Assembly: GCA_026122225.1 (NCBI GenBank)
Contig: JANEZZ010002068.1
Span: 930,001-994,000, forward strand
Direction of reading: 5' to 3'
DNA: 64,000 nt
Origin: Heloderma charlesbogerti
Lineage: Eukaryota > Chordata > Lepidosauria > Squamata > Helodermatidae
Under the pieces are notes generated by a model. That model saw only the letters and a program-made list of their open reading frames with translations. It ran no database searches and had not been told where the DNA came from. The translations under genes were made by a program, and so were the position numbers. Of this stretch, positions 55,277 to 64,000 are shown piece by piece (the stretch's first letter is position 1; each line of letters starts with the position of its first letter).

Positions 55277-55612
55277 ATCATGCCTCCCCTCACTTGCCTC
55301 TTTCCCAAGTGAAACAATCCCAGCTGTTATAACCTTCCCTCATTGAGCATTACGCTTGTGCAACCGTTGTGCAACCTGTCAAGCATTCCACTTCTCTGAA
55401 CTTGTTGCCTTTCTCTGAACTCGTTCCAATTATCCTGGATCCTTCTTCGAGTGTGGTATCCAGAACTGAACACAATACTTGAGGTTAGGTCTGACCAGTG
55501 AAGAGTAGAGTGGAACTATGACTTCCTATGATTTAGAACTTCTGTTGATGCAACCCAAAATTGTATTTGCCTTTTTTGCAGCCACATCACACTGCTGGCT
55601 CAGATTCGGTGT
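55277..55612 (-). mobile_element. CR1-like LINE, antisense, part 2 (after BovB)
   Basis: The same CR1 resumes with the second target duplication, then CACTTGCCTCTTTCCCAAG, TTCGAGTGTGGTATCCAG and TTGCCTTTTTTGCAGCCAC, the antisense of the ORF2 end seen at 24060-24180. Confidence 0.85.
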
Positions 55613-55724
55613 GGGAGCAGGCCATTGACTTATCTAATCTCCCCCACTCCCTCTCTCTCTCTTTCAAAAAGAAATTGGATTTACACTCACTGTCTTCAAT
55701 ATTTTGGCTGCATACTGGCCCTGA

Positions 55725-56050
55725 GACATAGGAACGTGGGAAGCTGCCCTATACTGAGTCAGCCCATTAGTCCATCCAGCCTCAAGATGAGGCTAGACAG
55801 CCACCTGTCAGGGATGCTCTGACTTAAATTCCTGCATTGAGCAGGGAGTTGGACTTGGTGGTCTTGTAGGCCCCTTCCAACCCTACTCTTCTATGATTCT
55901 AGCCCAGTATTGTTGATACTGACTGGGAGCAGCTCTCCAGGGTTTCAGGCAGGAATCTTTCCTTACCTTACCTAGAGAAACCAGGGATCGAACCTGGGAC
56001 TTCCTGCATGCAAAGCACGTGCTCTGTCATACTGAGCTATGGCCCCTCCC
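55725..56050 (-). mobile_element. tRNA-derived SINE split by CR1, antisense
   Basis: Antisense 3' part GGGAAGCTGCCCTATACTGAG ... TCCATCCAGCC stops at 55781. It resumes at 55901 with AGCCCAGTATTGTTGATACTG, CAGGGTTTCAGGCAGG, CGAACCTGGGACTTCCTGC and TGAGCTATGGCCCCTCCC, the complete antisense body and head. Confidence 0.9.
55782..55900 (+). mobile_element. CR1 3' end inserted in SINE
   Basis: CAAGATGAGGCTAGACAGCC ... CCTTCCAACCCTACTCTTC plus CTATGATTCT. AGCC is present on both sides, a short duplication that fits the small ones left by CR1. Confidence 0.9.
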
Positions 56051-56127
56051 TGTGAAGAGAGAGTCCCTTTCTCTTCACAGCTGTATACCATCGACGTGGC
56101 ACCCCTAAACAAACAAGAACAGGAACA

Positions 56128-56384
56128 GCCAGTGTGGTGTAGCGGCTAGAGTGTTGGACTGGGAGTCGGGAGATCCGGATTCGATTCCCCACTCGGCCAC
56201 TGAAGCTCACTGGGTGACTTTGGGCCAGTCACAGGCTCTCTCAGCCCAACCCACCTCCCAGGGTACTTGTTGTGAGGATAAAATGGAGAGGAGGAGGATA
56301 ATGTAAGCTGCCTTGGGTTCCTTGCAAGAGGAAAAAAGGCAGGATATAAATGCAATACATACATACAATCACATACATATATGA
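56128..56384 (+). mobile_element. Sauria-type tRNA SINE, near full length
   Basis: GCCAGTGTGGTGTAGCGGC, TAGAGTGTTGGACTGGGAG (A-box region), GATTCGATTCCCCACTCGGC (B box), CTTTGGGCCAGTCACAGGC, TGTTGTGAGGATAAAATGG and GGCAGGATATAAATGCAATAC followed by ATAC repeats. All parts in order; the best-preserved SINE here. It is not a functional tRNA gene. Confidence 0.93.
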
Positions 56385-56739
56385 TGATTTCAGACACTTG
56401 CCCCAGACTGAGATTAAAATAGCACTATTTCACAATTTAAAAAAAATTCCCATCAATCAGTAATTATCTGTAACCAAACAAAACCCAGATCCATAGATAT
56501 ACCTTAGTGGATCACAAGTCTAGGGTTGGTGTTATCTTTACCACCTCTGAGCCCAGGAACATTTCCCTTTGCTTTCCTTTTTGTCCCTCCCTCCAGGGTG
56601 GTTGTTTCGGTGGCCTTCCTACTGAAGCCAAACCAACCTCGGAGGTTTCTCACCTGTTTTAATAAAGCAAAACTGGGATGTCAGAGAACACCCTACTCTT
56701 CTAGGATTCTATGAATAAAACATTACTACAAAAAACACC
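56385..56739. other. Intergenic, unassigned
   Basis: A short CR1-like end (CCTACTCTTCTAGGATTC near 56690) lies just before the MITE. Otherwise nothing recognised. Confidence 0.35.
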
Positions 56740-56913
56740 CAGCGGAGGCTGGGTGCTCTGATTTCGGCAGGGCTGTAAATCCATCCTTGGATAACTCTAA
56801 AGGAGCTATCCAAGGTGCTGAACCCACTTGGGGGATTGGGTTCAGCAGGGTTCTGACTAAAACCCAGAGTGGATTCACAGCCCCACGGACATTGGAGACA
56901 CCAGCCACCACTG
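56740..56913. mobile_element. Foldback MITE, about 174 bp
   Basis: CAGCGGAGGCTGGGTGCTC at the left and GGAGACACCAGCCACCACTG at the right are imperfect inverted termini. The core pairs GGAGCTATCCAAGGTGCTGAACC with the preceding TGGATAACTCT. No target duplication seen. Family as 1298. Confidence 0.7.
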
Positions 56914-57169
56914 CTAAAAAGCTATCGCATAACTGCAGCTATGGAGCAAAACAGTCAAATAAAACATTGTCAAGAGAGACACCCTAGTGGCAAAATCAAC
57001 AGATTCTGGGGGTATTTTATGCCCCACGCTGGGAATTTTTCCAGAAAGAAAGCAAATGTGAGAGGTGAGAGGCTGGTGAGAGAAAACAACATTGTTTTGG
57101 GTCTACTTCTCAGTAAATTCTGCAATTAAAAGTGCATTTGGGGCACACTTCTCTGTTTATCATCCTAGC

Positions 57170-57420
57170 CTGCTCCTCCATGGTAGGAAAAGCTTCAGCT
57201 GGTTGATGTCTGCTTACTGTGCTTTTTTCCCCTCTCCCAGCAGGGAAAAGCTCTTATCTCTGATCAGCAGCTGATCGGAGATAAGAACCTTTCCTGCTGT
57301 GCAGTGAGAAAAGGAGCCTTTGTCACTGTGCAGCAGGGGAAAGCTCATCTCCGATCAGCTGCTGGTCAGAGACAAGAATCTTTCCTTGCTGTGGTCCTGC
57401 TTACTTCCGAGATTTCTCCT
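57170..57420. mobile_element. Repeat with duplicated hairpin (MITE-like)
   Basis: A 33-bp hairpin at 57253-57285 (arms CTTATCTCTGATCAGC / GCTGATCGGAGATAAG around one A) is followed by a partial second copy at 57349-57382 (CATCTCCGATCAGCTGCTGG). GAAAAGCTC and TTTCC(T/C)GCTGTG repeat around them. Confidence 0.55.
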
Positions 57421-57784
57421 CCTTAATTGTGAGTATATAAGAACGTAAGAAGAGCCATCAGACCAAGGGTAATAACTCCTCCCCAAAAGAAGCAATTCCT
57501 GGACATTTCCAAAACATATGTATAAAAGAAGCATTAGCTGTATTGCACCACCTTAGATTAGAGGAATTAGACAATCACTTATTAAAAAGACGTTGCAATC
57601 TCCAATAGGCATGAAACAAACAAACGCAACCTGAGATCCATAGACACGACAGTAGATGGCAAAGTGGCAATCCACTGATCGGGCATTTTGTGGTGGTGCA
57701 CACAGCAGTTTCTTAAATTCCAAGATGTGCCCATGGCCCCAAAAAGCTTGGGGAAACCTAGTATATAGGATTGCAGCCTTTTGC

Positions 57785-57895
57785 TCCCTAAGGCTGCAAT
57801 CCTACACATGCTTGCCTGGATGTGAACCCTGTTGAACTTAAGGGGACTTTCTTCTGAGTAGAAATGTATAACGTTATGCTCTAAATGTGACTAGG
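57785..57895. mobile_element. Short MITE-like repeat
   Basis: AGGCTGCAATCCTACACATGC, GGACTTTCTTCTGAGTAG and AATGTATAACGTTATGC match the type at 24515. Confidence 0.45.
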
Positions 57896-57904
57896 ATTCT
57901 CTAT

Positions 57905-58345
57905 GGCCTGCTTTGCACATGACACTAACCCAATCCGCTAATGCTGGATTCTGGGTTGTCGTGATGTGTGAACGCAGCCAGACCGACATGGTGTGTTAAC
58001 CACAAACAACCCAGAAAGAGAACTCACGGTATGTTGTTGGTTTGTGAACCCTGTGTTCTATAAACCATGGGTTGTCATTATGTGCAAACCCAGAACCGTG
58101 GGTCGTTCACGGGTTGTTGCAGCAGGCTACAGAGGGAAGAGCAATTGAAAAAAACCAGCCATTATACACGCTAGTACTACAGTGATACAAAGGCATTTGG
58201 GATACAGGGAAGATGAAGGGAAGCAAACAACTCAGGGACTGGGAAAACAAACCATGGTTTGTTTGATCATCTGCCAGACAAACTGTAGTTAGAGCAACAA
58301 ACCACGGGTTAAATAAACCATGGGTTAGCGTTACATGCCAACCAA
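57905..58345. mobile_element. Long DNA-transposon-like repeat rich in AACCATGGGTTG
   Basis: CTTTGCACATGACACTAACCC at the left and GGGTTAGCGTTACATGCCAACC at the right are near-inverted. Inside, AACCATGGGTTGT, AAACCATGGTTTG and AACCACGGGTTAAA recur in both orientations. Probably non-autonomous; no ORF. Confidence 0.55.
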
Positions 58346-58639
58346 TCTGTAAAATGAGTACATGTTTTCTAGCCTGCCTTTACCCTTTTTGCTATGCGGT
58401 CTTTTTTTTGTTCCAGCCTCTGCCCTTATCACAAAGGCGTGAGCCCTCGATATACGACACAGTTGCGTGTTTATGTTTTGTGGCTCAGTGCGTACATAGC
58501 CTGCGGCTACGTACTTCTTTCATCCTTGTTTTGTGCTTGTGGGACATTGCGGTAGTCTGGATTTTTCTGGCAGATGGACAGCGGTGATCTCCTATAATCA
58601 TCTGTGTGCGGAGTGGCACAATCTTCTTGGCTTGAATTT

Positions 58640-59010
58640 CCACCCATACAGAAAGGTGAGAGAGGCAGGGCGGATATTCACATATTGATTGTGAGCAATG
58701 AGTAGCCAGATTTGTAGCTGGGCCATCTCTAATTCCCCACCCCACCCCACGTTCTTCTAATTGTACAATTAAAACGGTGTAGCTAGGTAATCTAATTGTT
58801 CTCAAACCACTAGGGAGCACTGTCTGGGGTGGGATGGCAGTGGCAGTGAGGAGGTAATTGACTCATCGTGGTGCAAGACCCCCCTGTCTCATTAACTGCC
58901 TTGTCTCAGCCCGTTGCTAATTGCTGCAATTAGTTTTCCGCTGACCGGCTGTTAGGCACTTATCTGGGGTCGTCTATGATTGAAAATCGATAAAGTAGAA
59001 AATTGCAACC
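58640..59010. promoter_or_regulatory. Candidate conserved noncoding element with TAATTG cluster
   Basis: Six TAATTG/CAATTA cores lie within about 175 bp: 58758, 58766 (together a perfect TAATTGTACAATTA), 58793, 58855, 58918 and 58927. ATTGATTG (58685) and ATCGATAA (58987) are close by. No repeat family recognised. Such clusters are typical of homeodomain-bound enhancers; function is inferred. Confidence 0.38.
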
Positions 59011-59261
59011 CCCCACAAAAAAAAATATTGAGGAGGGGGGCTTGGAGCAGGAAGGAAAGGAGCTGTAGAAGCGAGGGGGTGACTTGCTTCCGGTTTCTTA
59101 TGTTCAGCCATTCCGAGGGCAAATGGTTTGAATTCCATGCTCCTCTGTACATTTGTACAACTTCCCCCCTCTAGACCCCCCCCCCCGCCAAAGTCTTCAG
59201 ATGGAAACAATGAGGCTGAATTTAATCCCCACCCCAAACTTTTCCCTGATTCTGGGATTTA

Positions 59262-59291
59262 GTCCTCCCTCCCTCCCTCCCTCCCTCCTTT

Positions 59292-59355
<64 letters not shown>

Positions 59356-59358
59356 TCA
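59262..59358. repeat. (CCCT)n then (TTTC)n microsatellite
   Basis: Six or so TCCC units, then about 17 TTTC units. Confidence 0.95.
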
Positions 59359-59603
59359 TCTTTCAAAATATTTCCTAATCAAGAGACAGGCAACCAGCCA
59401 TGAACAGGGTTACAGATGCTCATGTTATCCTCTTGGCTTCAAAAAGAGAGGATCCTTTTCTACCCTCCAAATGGTTCTTATTCCCAAGTAAAGGCTTCTT
59501 CGTATACCCTAGTTGCATCCCATCTGGACTACTGTAGTGCGCTCCACATGGGGCTGCCTTTGAAGACTGTGCGGAAGCGTCAGCTGCCCCAGAATGCTGT
59601 GGC

Positions 59604-60075
59604 AAGGGACGGGCAAACTCAACCCTGCCTGCATCATGTGCCATTCGCTGGACCTCCGCTGGCCACCTGACCCCGTTTGCCGTGCACAGCAAGATGCCCG
59701 TCTGTCCAGGGGCACCTGGCAAACAGCACACAGCGTCCCGCTGCTCCACTGAGCTGCCATTTTGTGCAGAATGGCGGCTCAGCCTTTTTTGTAAATTGCC
59801 ATTTTACATAATGAGACCATTGATGCCTGTCATTTTGCATGAATTGACCTCTTTATGGCCACCATTTAGGTGAAACGGCCATTTACAGCAAAGACCAAGC
59901 CACCATTCTGGGCAAAATGGCGGTTTGGTAGAGCGGTGGGGAATGCCGCACTTGCCCGATTCGGCGTGAGTCGAGTTGGGCAGGCAGCGGGGGTCCATGG
60001 ACTCCAGTCCAGGGGCCCAAGCTGGAGGAAACCCCCTGACTTTGAGCCTCCAACTGGACCCTCACAATATCCCTA
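59604..60075. mobile_element. hAT-like element inside L2, 472 bp
   Basis: Starts AAGGGACGGGCAAACTC (first base altered) and ends CACAATATCCCTA. Flanks GCTGTGGC (59596-59603) and GCTGAGGC (60076-60083) differ at one base. GCCATTTTGTGCAGAATGGC-type palindromes recur inside. Sister of 49758-50268 in inverse orientation. Confidence 0.9.
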
Positions 60076-60112
60076 GCTGAGGCCAGACTATGGACCGGGG
60101 CCAGTTACAGAA

Positions 60113-60388
60113 CATCAGAACATCAGAAGAGCCCTGCTGGATCAGACCAAGAGTCCATCTAGTCCAGCGTTCTGTTCACACACAGGGGCCAACCAGCTGT
60201 TGACCAGGAACCCACAAGCAGGGCATGAGCGCAAAAGCACCCTCCCTCCCATGTTCCCCAGCAACCGGTATACATAGGCCCACTGCTTCTGATACTGGAG
60301 GTAGCACATAGCCATCAAGACCAGTAGCCATCGATAGCCTTTCCCTGCAGGAATTTGTCCAACCCCCTTTGAAAGCCATCCAAAGCCT
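60113..60388 (-). mobile_element. CR1-like fragment inserted in L2, antisense
   Basis: AGAGCCCTGCTGGATCAGACC, GGCCAACCAGCTGTTGACC, CATGTTCCCCAGCAACCGG and GGAATTTGTCCAACCCCC. Reverse complement of 27418-27660 and an overlap with the start of the copy at 50905. Confidence 0.82.
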
Positions 60389-60890
60389 ATGACTCCCTTG
60401 TTGCAACAGCTTCACTGGCTACCGGTCTGTTTCCAGGCACAAATCGAAGTGCTGGGTATGACCTATAAAGTCCTATATGGCTTGGGACCAGGTGATCTTT
60501 CAGGTAGTCTTCTTCCATATGAGCTTGCCTGGGTTTTAAGAGCTTCAAGTAGGCTCTCCTCTAGGTCCCACTGCTCTCAGAGGTACGTCGGGTGGGGATG
60601 CAAGACAGGGCCTTCTCGGTGGCTGCTCCCTGGCTGTGGAAATCCCTACATTTGCTCCCTCTCTGCTGTCCTCCCCCCAGCAAACAAAGACCACTTTATT
60701 CAAGCAGGCTTTTGGTGGGTAAGCAGGTGTATTAGATTGGAGGCTGGTTCTCTGTTATTTACTGCTGTGTTTTTCATGGTTTTTCATTGTTTCCTGCATT
60801 TGTTTTATGATTGTTTTTATCAAGTCTTTAAAAGCTGCCTTGAGTGCCATTTTTGGTTGAAAGATGGGGTCCAAGTCTCATAAATGCATA

Positions 60891-61439
60891 GCATTTTAAC
60901 TGAATGCTCTTAGTAGTGGTAATTAGGACATAGGAGAGGCATTTCATCCTCTGGGAATGACAGAAAAAGTGTGCAAAATTTGGGAAATCAACAAAAGATT
61001 GGTGGTTGGGGAAAATGGGGTGGGGCTAGGGAAAGGGGATGTGGCCCTCTGGGGAATCCCAGGGGGATGGATTAGTACCTGTGGTTCCCCACCCAAACCC
61101 AATAAAAACTCTTGAGGCCTAGATTGGAGGCTTGTCCCTTGGACTGAGTTTCACGGTGCCTCCCTCCTCTGCACCATTCCCCTTTGCTGTTTGCAAGGAT
61201 CAGACTTGCTGGGAGTATTGCAGCAGCATCTGCATGTTGCTGGAAGGGGGCAGTGTTGCAGTTAGTTCGTGGGAATTTAGGCCGCAGCTAGCCTCAGGAG
61301 CTCTATAACCCACAGTGTGGTTTCCTGTGATTCCTCCTTTTTTGCTCCTCCCCTTCTTTCCTCTCCCCCCTCCCCCGACCTCTATCATTGCTGGGAGAAC
61401 CTGTGTTTGCTTTCTCGTGCCTGGCTGTGAAACAGGACA
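60891..61439. other. Intergenic, unassigned
   Basis: Nothing recognised. Confidence 0.3.
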
Positions 61440-61526
61440 CATTGTGGTTTTAAATTTTTGTGAACTGCCCAGAGACCTTCAGCTATTGGGCGGTATAGAA
61501 ATGTCATAAATAAATAAATAAATAAC
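61440..61526 (+). mobile_element. L2 3' end
   Basis: TTGTGAACTGCCCAGAGACC, TTCAGCTATTGGGCGGTATAG and (AAAT)n tail. Only the terminal 60 bp plus tail remain. Confidence 0.85.
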
Positions 61527-63384
61527 TGAGCAAAGTACGTTGAAGCGCTACGCTGTACCTGCATTGTACATGCACGAATGTTTCTGAGTAAACTTGTTTT
61601 CTCACTGAAAAAGGCATGGTGTCCTTTATTGTGTTAAGATAGCCTGTGTACATGTGGGACTGGTAAATGCTCATTCTGTTTTGCCTTTCTTTTGTTTTTC
61701 TGTTCTAACATCCGTTCTAACATTCCATTCTGTTAGAACAGCAATTAGCAATCCCATCAAAACTATGATCATCAAAACAATCCCATCAAAACTATGCAAT
61801 ACATTCATTGGGTCCCATGTCTGGCTGCTCCTGATGGCTTTCTTTACTTTCGTGTGACTGTGCATGGCCCCAATTTGGATCACAACCAGCCCACACCGGG
61901 GGGGGGGAGGATTCAACCTTCCCTCTCCCACCTATTTTCTTCCTGGAATTCCAGCCCCGTAGGGGGAGGGGTTGCAAAAGTTTCCATTTGAGTCAATGGA
62001 TGCTTTAAAAAAAAACACAAAAACCCACCTGGTGGAGCAGGTGGGGAGAGGGAATTTCAGGAAGAAAATGAGTGGGAGAGAGACGGTCAAGTCCTCCCCT
62101 CCTGGTGCATGCTGGTCCTGATCTAAGTGGTGGATGCACACAGTGACACAAAAGTAAAGGGAATGAAACAGCTCAGGTACATGTGACACAATTTGCATAA
62201 CGCTTAGTTTGACCCTGAGAGATGCAGGCTTCCCCACTCCCCAGACCTCACAAATATGCAACCAGCCACCACTCACCCCCGACTCCAAAGACCAGATCCT
62301 TTCACACCCGCCCTCATTCCATCCACACAAAAAGTCCCCGCCTGTTATGCCGCTGTGACTTTTGCAGATCTCTGCAGGCTGTTCAGAGACCGTTCTTTTC
62401 TTCTGGACATTTCTCCATCTCTCCGAAGAGATGACATTCGCTTGGGGGATTTTAAAAGGAAACCAGCACATGTATTCATCATCACTTCTTCCCCCTAGAC
62501 AAAGTAGCCGGGGGTGGGGGATGTGAGCTGGACATTCCTGTGCATTTCACGAGCAAATTAATGCTCAGGTCCGACACACTGGATCTCGGTGCTCACATAT
62601 ACACTAATAAACTGTCCTCTACGGATGACAGGTAACGTCTTCTCTACTCCCCGTTGTCTTCCTTGCCCTCTATGCCTGCTATGAACATATGCTAATGTGC
62701 GGCCTTTTGCTTTGCCCCCCCTTGTCCTTTCCCAATTGTTTTTTAACTTCCCAGCTGGCAAAGGACCAGTGTGCCCCGCTACACATCGCTACACGACTGA
62801 TTGAATATCAAACATCTATTTATCTGACTACAGAGGAAAAGACTCATTGATGCTGTGCTGAGCGTTGTTTGGAGGGAGGGCATGGGGTGGGGGAAAATTC
62901 TCTCTCTTTCCTCCCTCCCTTGCCAAAACACTGATCTCAGAAAGAAAAAACCTCTTAAGCAAAACACAGTCTTTGTCAACACTTCTGGAACAGCTCCAAA
63001 GGCTTGCTGGGCTGTCTTGTTGGAAAGGCTTCTGGAAATATTATTATTATTATTATTTCTTTAAAAATATAAATTTAAGTTTTCAGCAGCAAGAGAATAA
63101 GGGGCACAAATACAAACAACAAAACAAGTTGTGCATGCCCCAGTGTGACGGCTCAATCCGTTTGCATCGTTCAATAGAACAAATTCACAAAATCGTTGGC
63201 TCCGTATAGACTATGAAAGGTGAACATTTGATAAAAATACAGTGAGCACATTCTAAATCAAAGAGTCTTAAGAGAAGCTCAGGTCGCCTGACTCAGTACA
63301 AGGAAATGCATTTATGTTTTGGGATGGTTGAATCGTTCCCTTCCTAGCCAATTTCAATTTCAGAGGTATTCGAACATAAGTCTG
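61527..63384. other. Intergenic, mostly unassigned
   Basis: No repeat or gene recognised in about 1.8 kb apart from a local repeat near 61690-61800 (TCCGTTCTAACATTCC and AATCCCATCAAAACTATG, each seen twice) and (ATT)n at 63043-63058. The part 62540-62830 looks single-copy. Confidence 0.35.
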
Positions 63385-63391
63385 TTTTGCC

Positions 63392-63906
63392 TAGAGATGG
63401 CATGGGTGCCCGATTCCATTTGGGAATCCGGCAGAACTCCCTCCTGCCCACACCCCCGAGCCCCTCTCGCTGAGCCCCTGCCCCTGTTCGCACTCTGCCT
63501 GCACTCGGCAAGGACCCCGCACTCACCACAGCAGCCTCGTGAAGCTCTGCCATCACCATTTTTGAAAAATAAAATGGCCATCGCAAAAATGTCCATATTT
63601 GCAAAATGTGCATTTTGCATAGGCAAAGATGTGCATTTTGTGAATGCACATACTTGTGTTATGTGTGAAAGTGCACATTTTCCAAAGATGCGCATTTCTG
63701 CACATGCGCAAATATGTGCATTTTTACAATCGCCCTTTTACTTTTCAAAAAAGGGCAACTGTGGAGGTCGACAAGGCTGCCAGGGTGAGCACGGGCTGCT
63801 CACCGAGCACAGGAGGGGCTCGAGCGTGTTCCGGGGACCAGCAAGCAGGGGCAGGGGCTGGGCGGACACCTGGAGAACCAGACAGGGGTGGGTTCGCACA
63901 TCCCTA
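63392..63906. mobile_element. hAT-like element with TGTGCATTTT arrays, 515 bp
   Basis: Starts TAGAGATGGCATGGGTGCCC and ends GGTTCGCACATCCCTA. Flanks GTTTTGCC (63384-63391) and GTTTTGTC (63907-63914) differ at one base. G/C-rich inverted arms surround repeated AAATGTGCATTTTGC/ATGCGCATTTC units. Sister of 19027-19576. Confidence 0.92.
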
Positions 63907-64000
63907 GTTTTGTCTAGGGCTATGCGGAGACCCCCTGACCTGCTTCGGAGACCAAATCAAGGTTTCTGAGTAGGTCCCAACCCTCCTCAGGCCGATCTGG

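Larger units (their letters stand above)
59488..60890 (+). mobile_element. L2 LINE 3' part, twice interrupted
   Basis: CATCTGGACTACTGTAGTGC and GGGGCTGCCTTTGAAGAC open it. After the hAT-like element it continues CCAGACTATGGACCGGGGCC, and after the CR1 fragment CCTTGTTGCAACAGCTTCAC, AAAGTCCTATATGGCTTGGG and GAGGGCC-type FPAEALAL-like coding (QALTKTIK region not preserved) to about 60890. The frame 60389-60883 keeps LLQQLHWLPVCFQAQIEVLG and MTYKVLYGLGPGDLSGSLL. The order across both interruptions is that of one L2. Confidence 0.87.

Noticed and set aside
56128..56200. Possible tRNA gene
   Set aside because: tRNA-like head of a Sauria-type SINE with body and tail attached.
63907..64000. Start of a second host gene at the window end
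   Set aside because: No splice site or recognisable coding sequence in the last 94 bases.

Overview
This is vertebrate nuclear DNA, almost certainly from a squamate reptile and most likely a lizard. One host gene is recognisable, EFNA2 (ephrin-A2), with three exons on the + strand. The mobile elements form a squamate-type set: a near-complete BovB (RTE) LINE, CR1 and L2 LINEs, several tRNA-derived SINE families including one like Sauria SINE, a 5S-rRNA-derived SINE, and many short DNA transposons with hAT-type features. No bacterial operon, CRISPR array or complete non-transposon ORF is present.

Layout. Positions 1-3146 are the end of EFNA2 intron 1, 3147-3439 is exon 2, 3440-22084 is intron 2, 22085-22150 is exon 3, 22151-31887 is intron 3, and 31888-32009 is the last coding exon with its stop. 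Exon 1 (signal peptide and start) lies upstream of the window. The splice phases agree exactly across all three exons. The stretch 32010-64000 is 3' UTR of unknown length followed by intergenic DNA; no second host gene is recognisable there.

Mobile DNA. The dominant theme is nesting. At 50905-55612 a CR1 fragment holds a BovB with a 13-bp target duplication, and that BovB holds a hAT-like element with a perfect 8-bp duplication. At 59488-60890 an L2 holds a hAT-like element and a CR1 fragment. At 25009-25690 a SINE holds a hAT-like element, at 12380-13084 a hAT-like element holds a CR1, and at 55725-56050 a SINE holds a CR1. The hAT-like elements share termini close to TAGGGATG...CATCCCTA and 8-bp duplications but have several unrelated interiors, some rich in TACGTAAA palindromes and others in TGCGCA/TGCACA arrays. 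Two solo LTRs of one family (11658-11934 and 47304-47947) each keep a perfect 5-bp duplication.

Between repeats are single-copy-looking, A/T-rich stretches with clustered homeodomain- or SOX-like motifs. They are listed as low-confidence candidate regulatory sequence. I found no convincing new biochemical system. The best leads are the family of terminally related elements with bZIP-like palindromes, the 5S/CR1 composite SINE, the shared BovB/SINE 3' end, and the BovB copy with a substituted endonuclease histidine.
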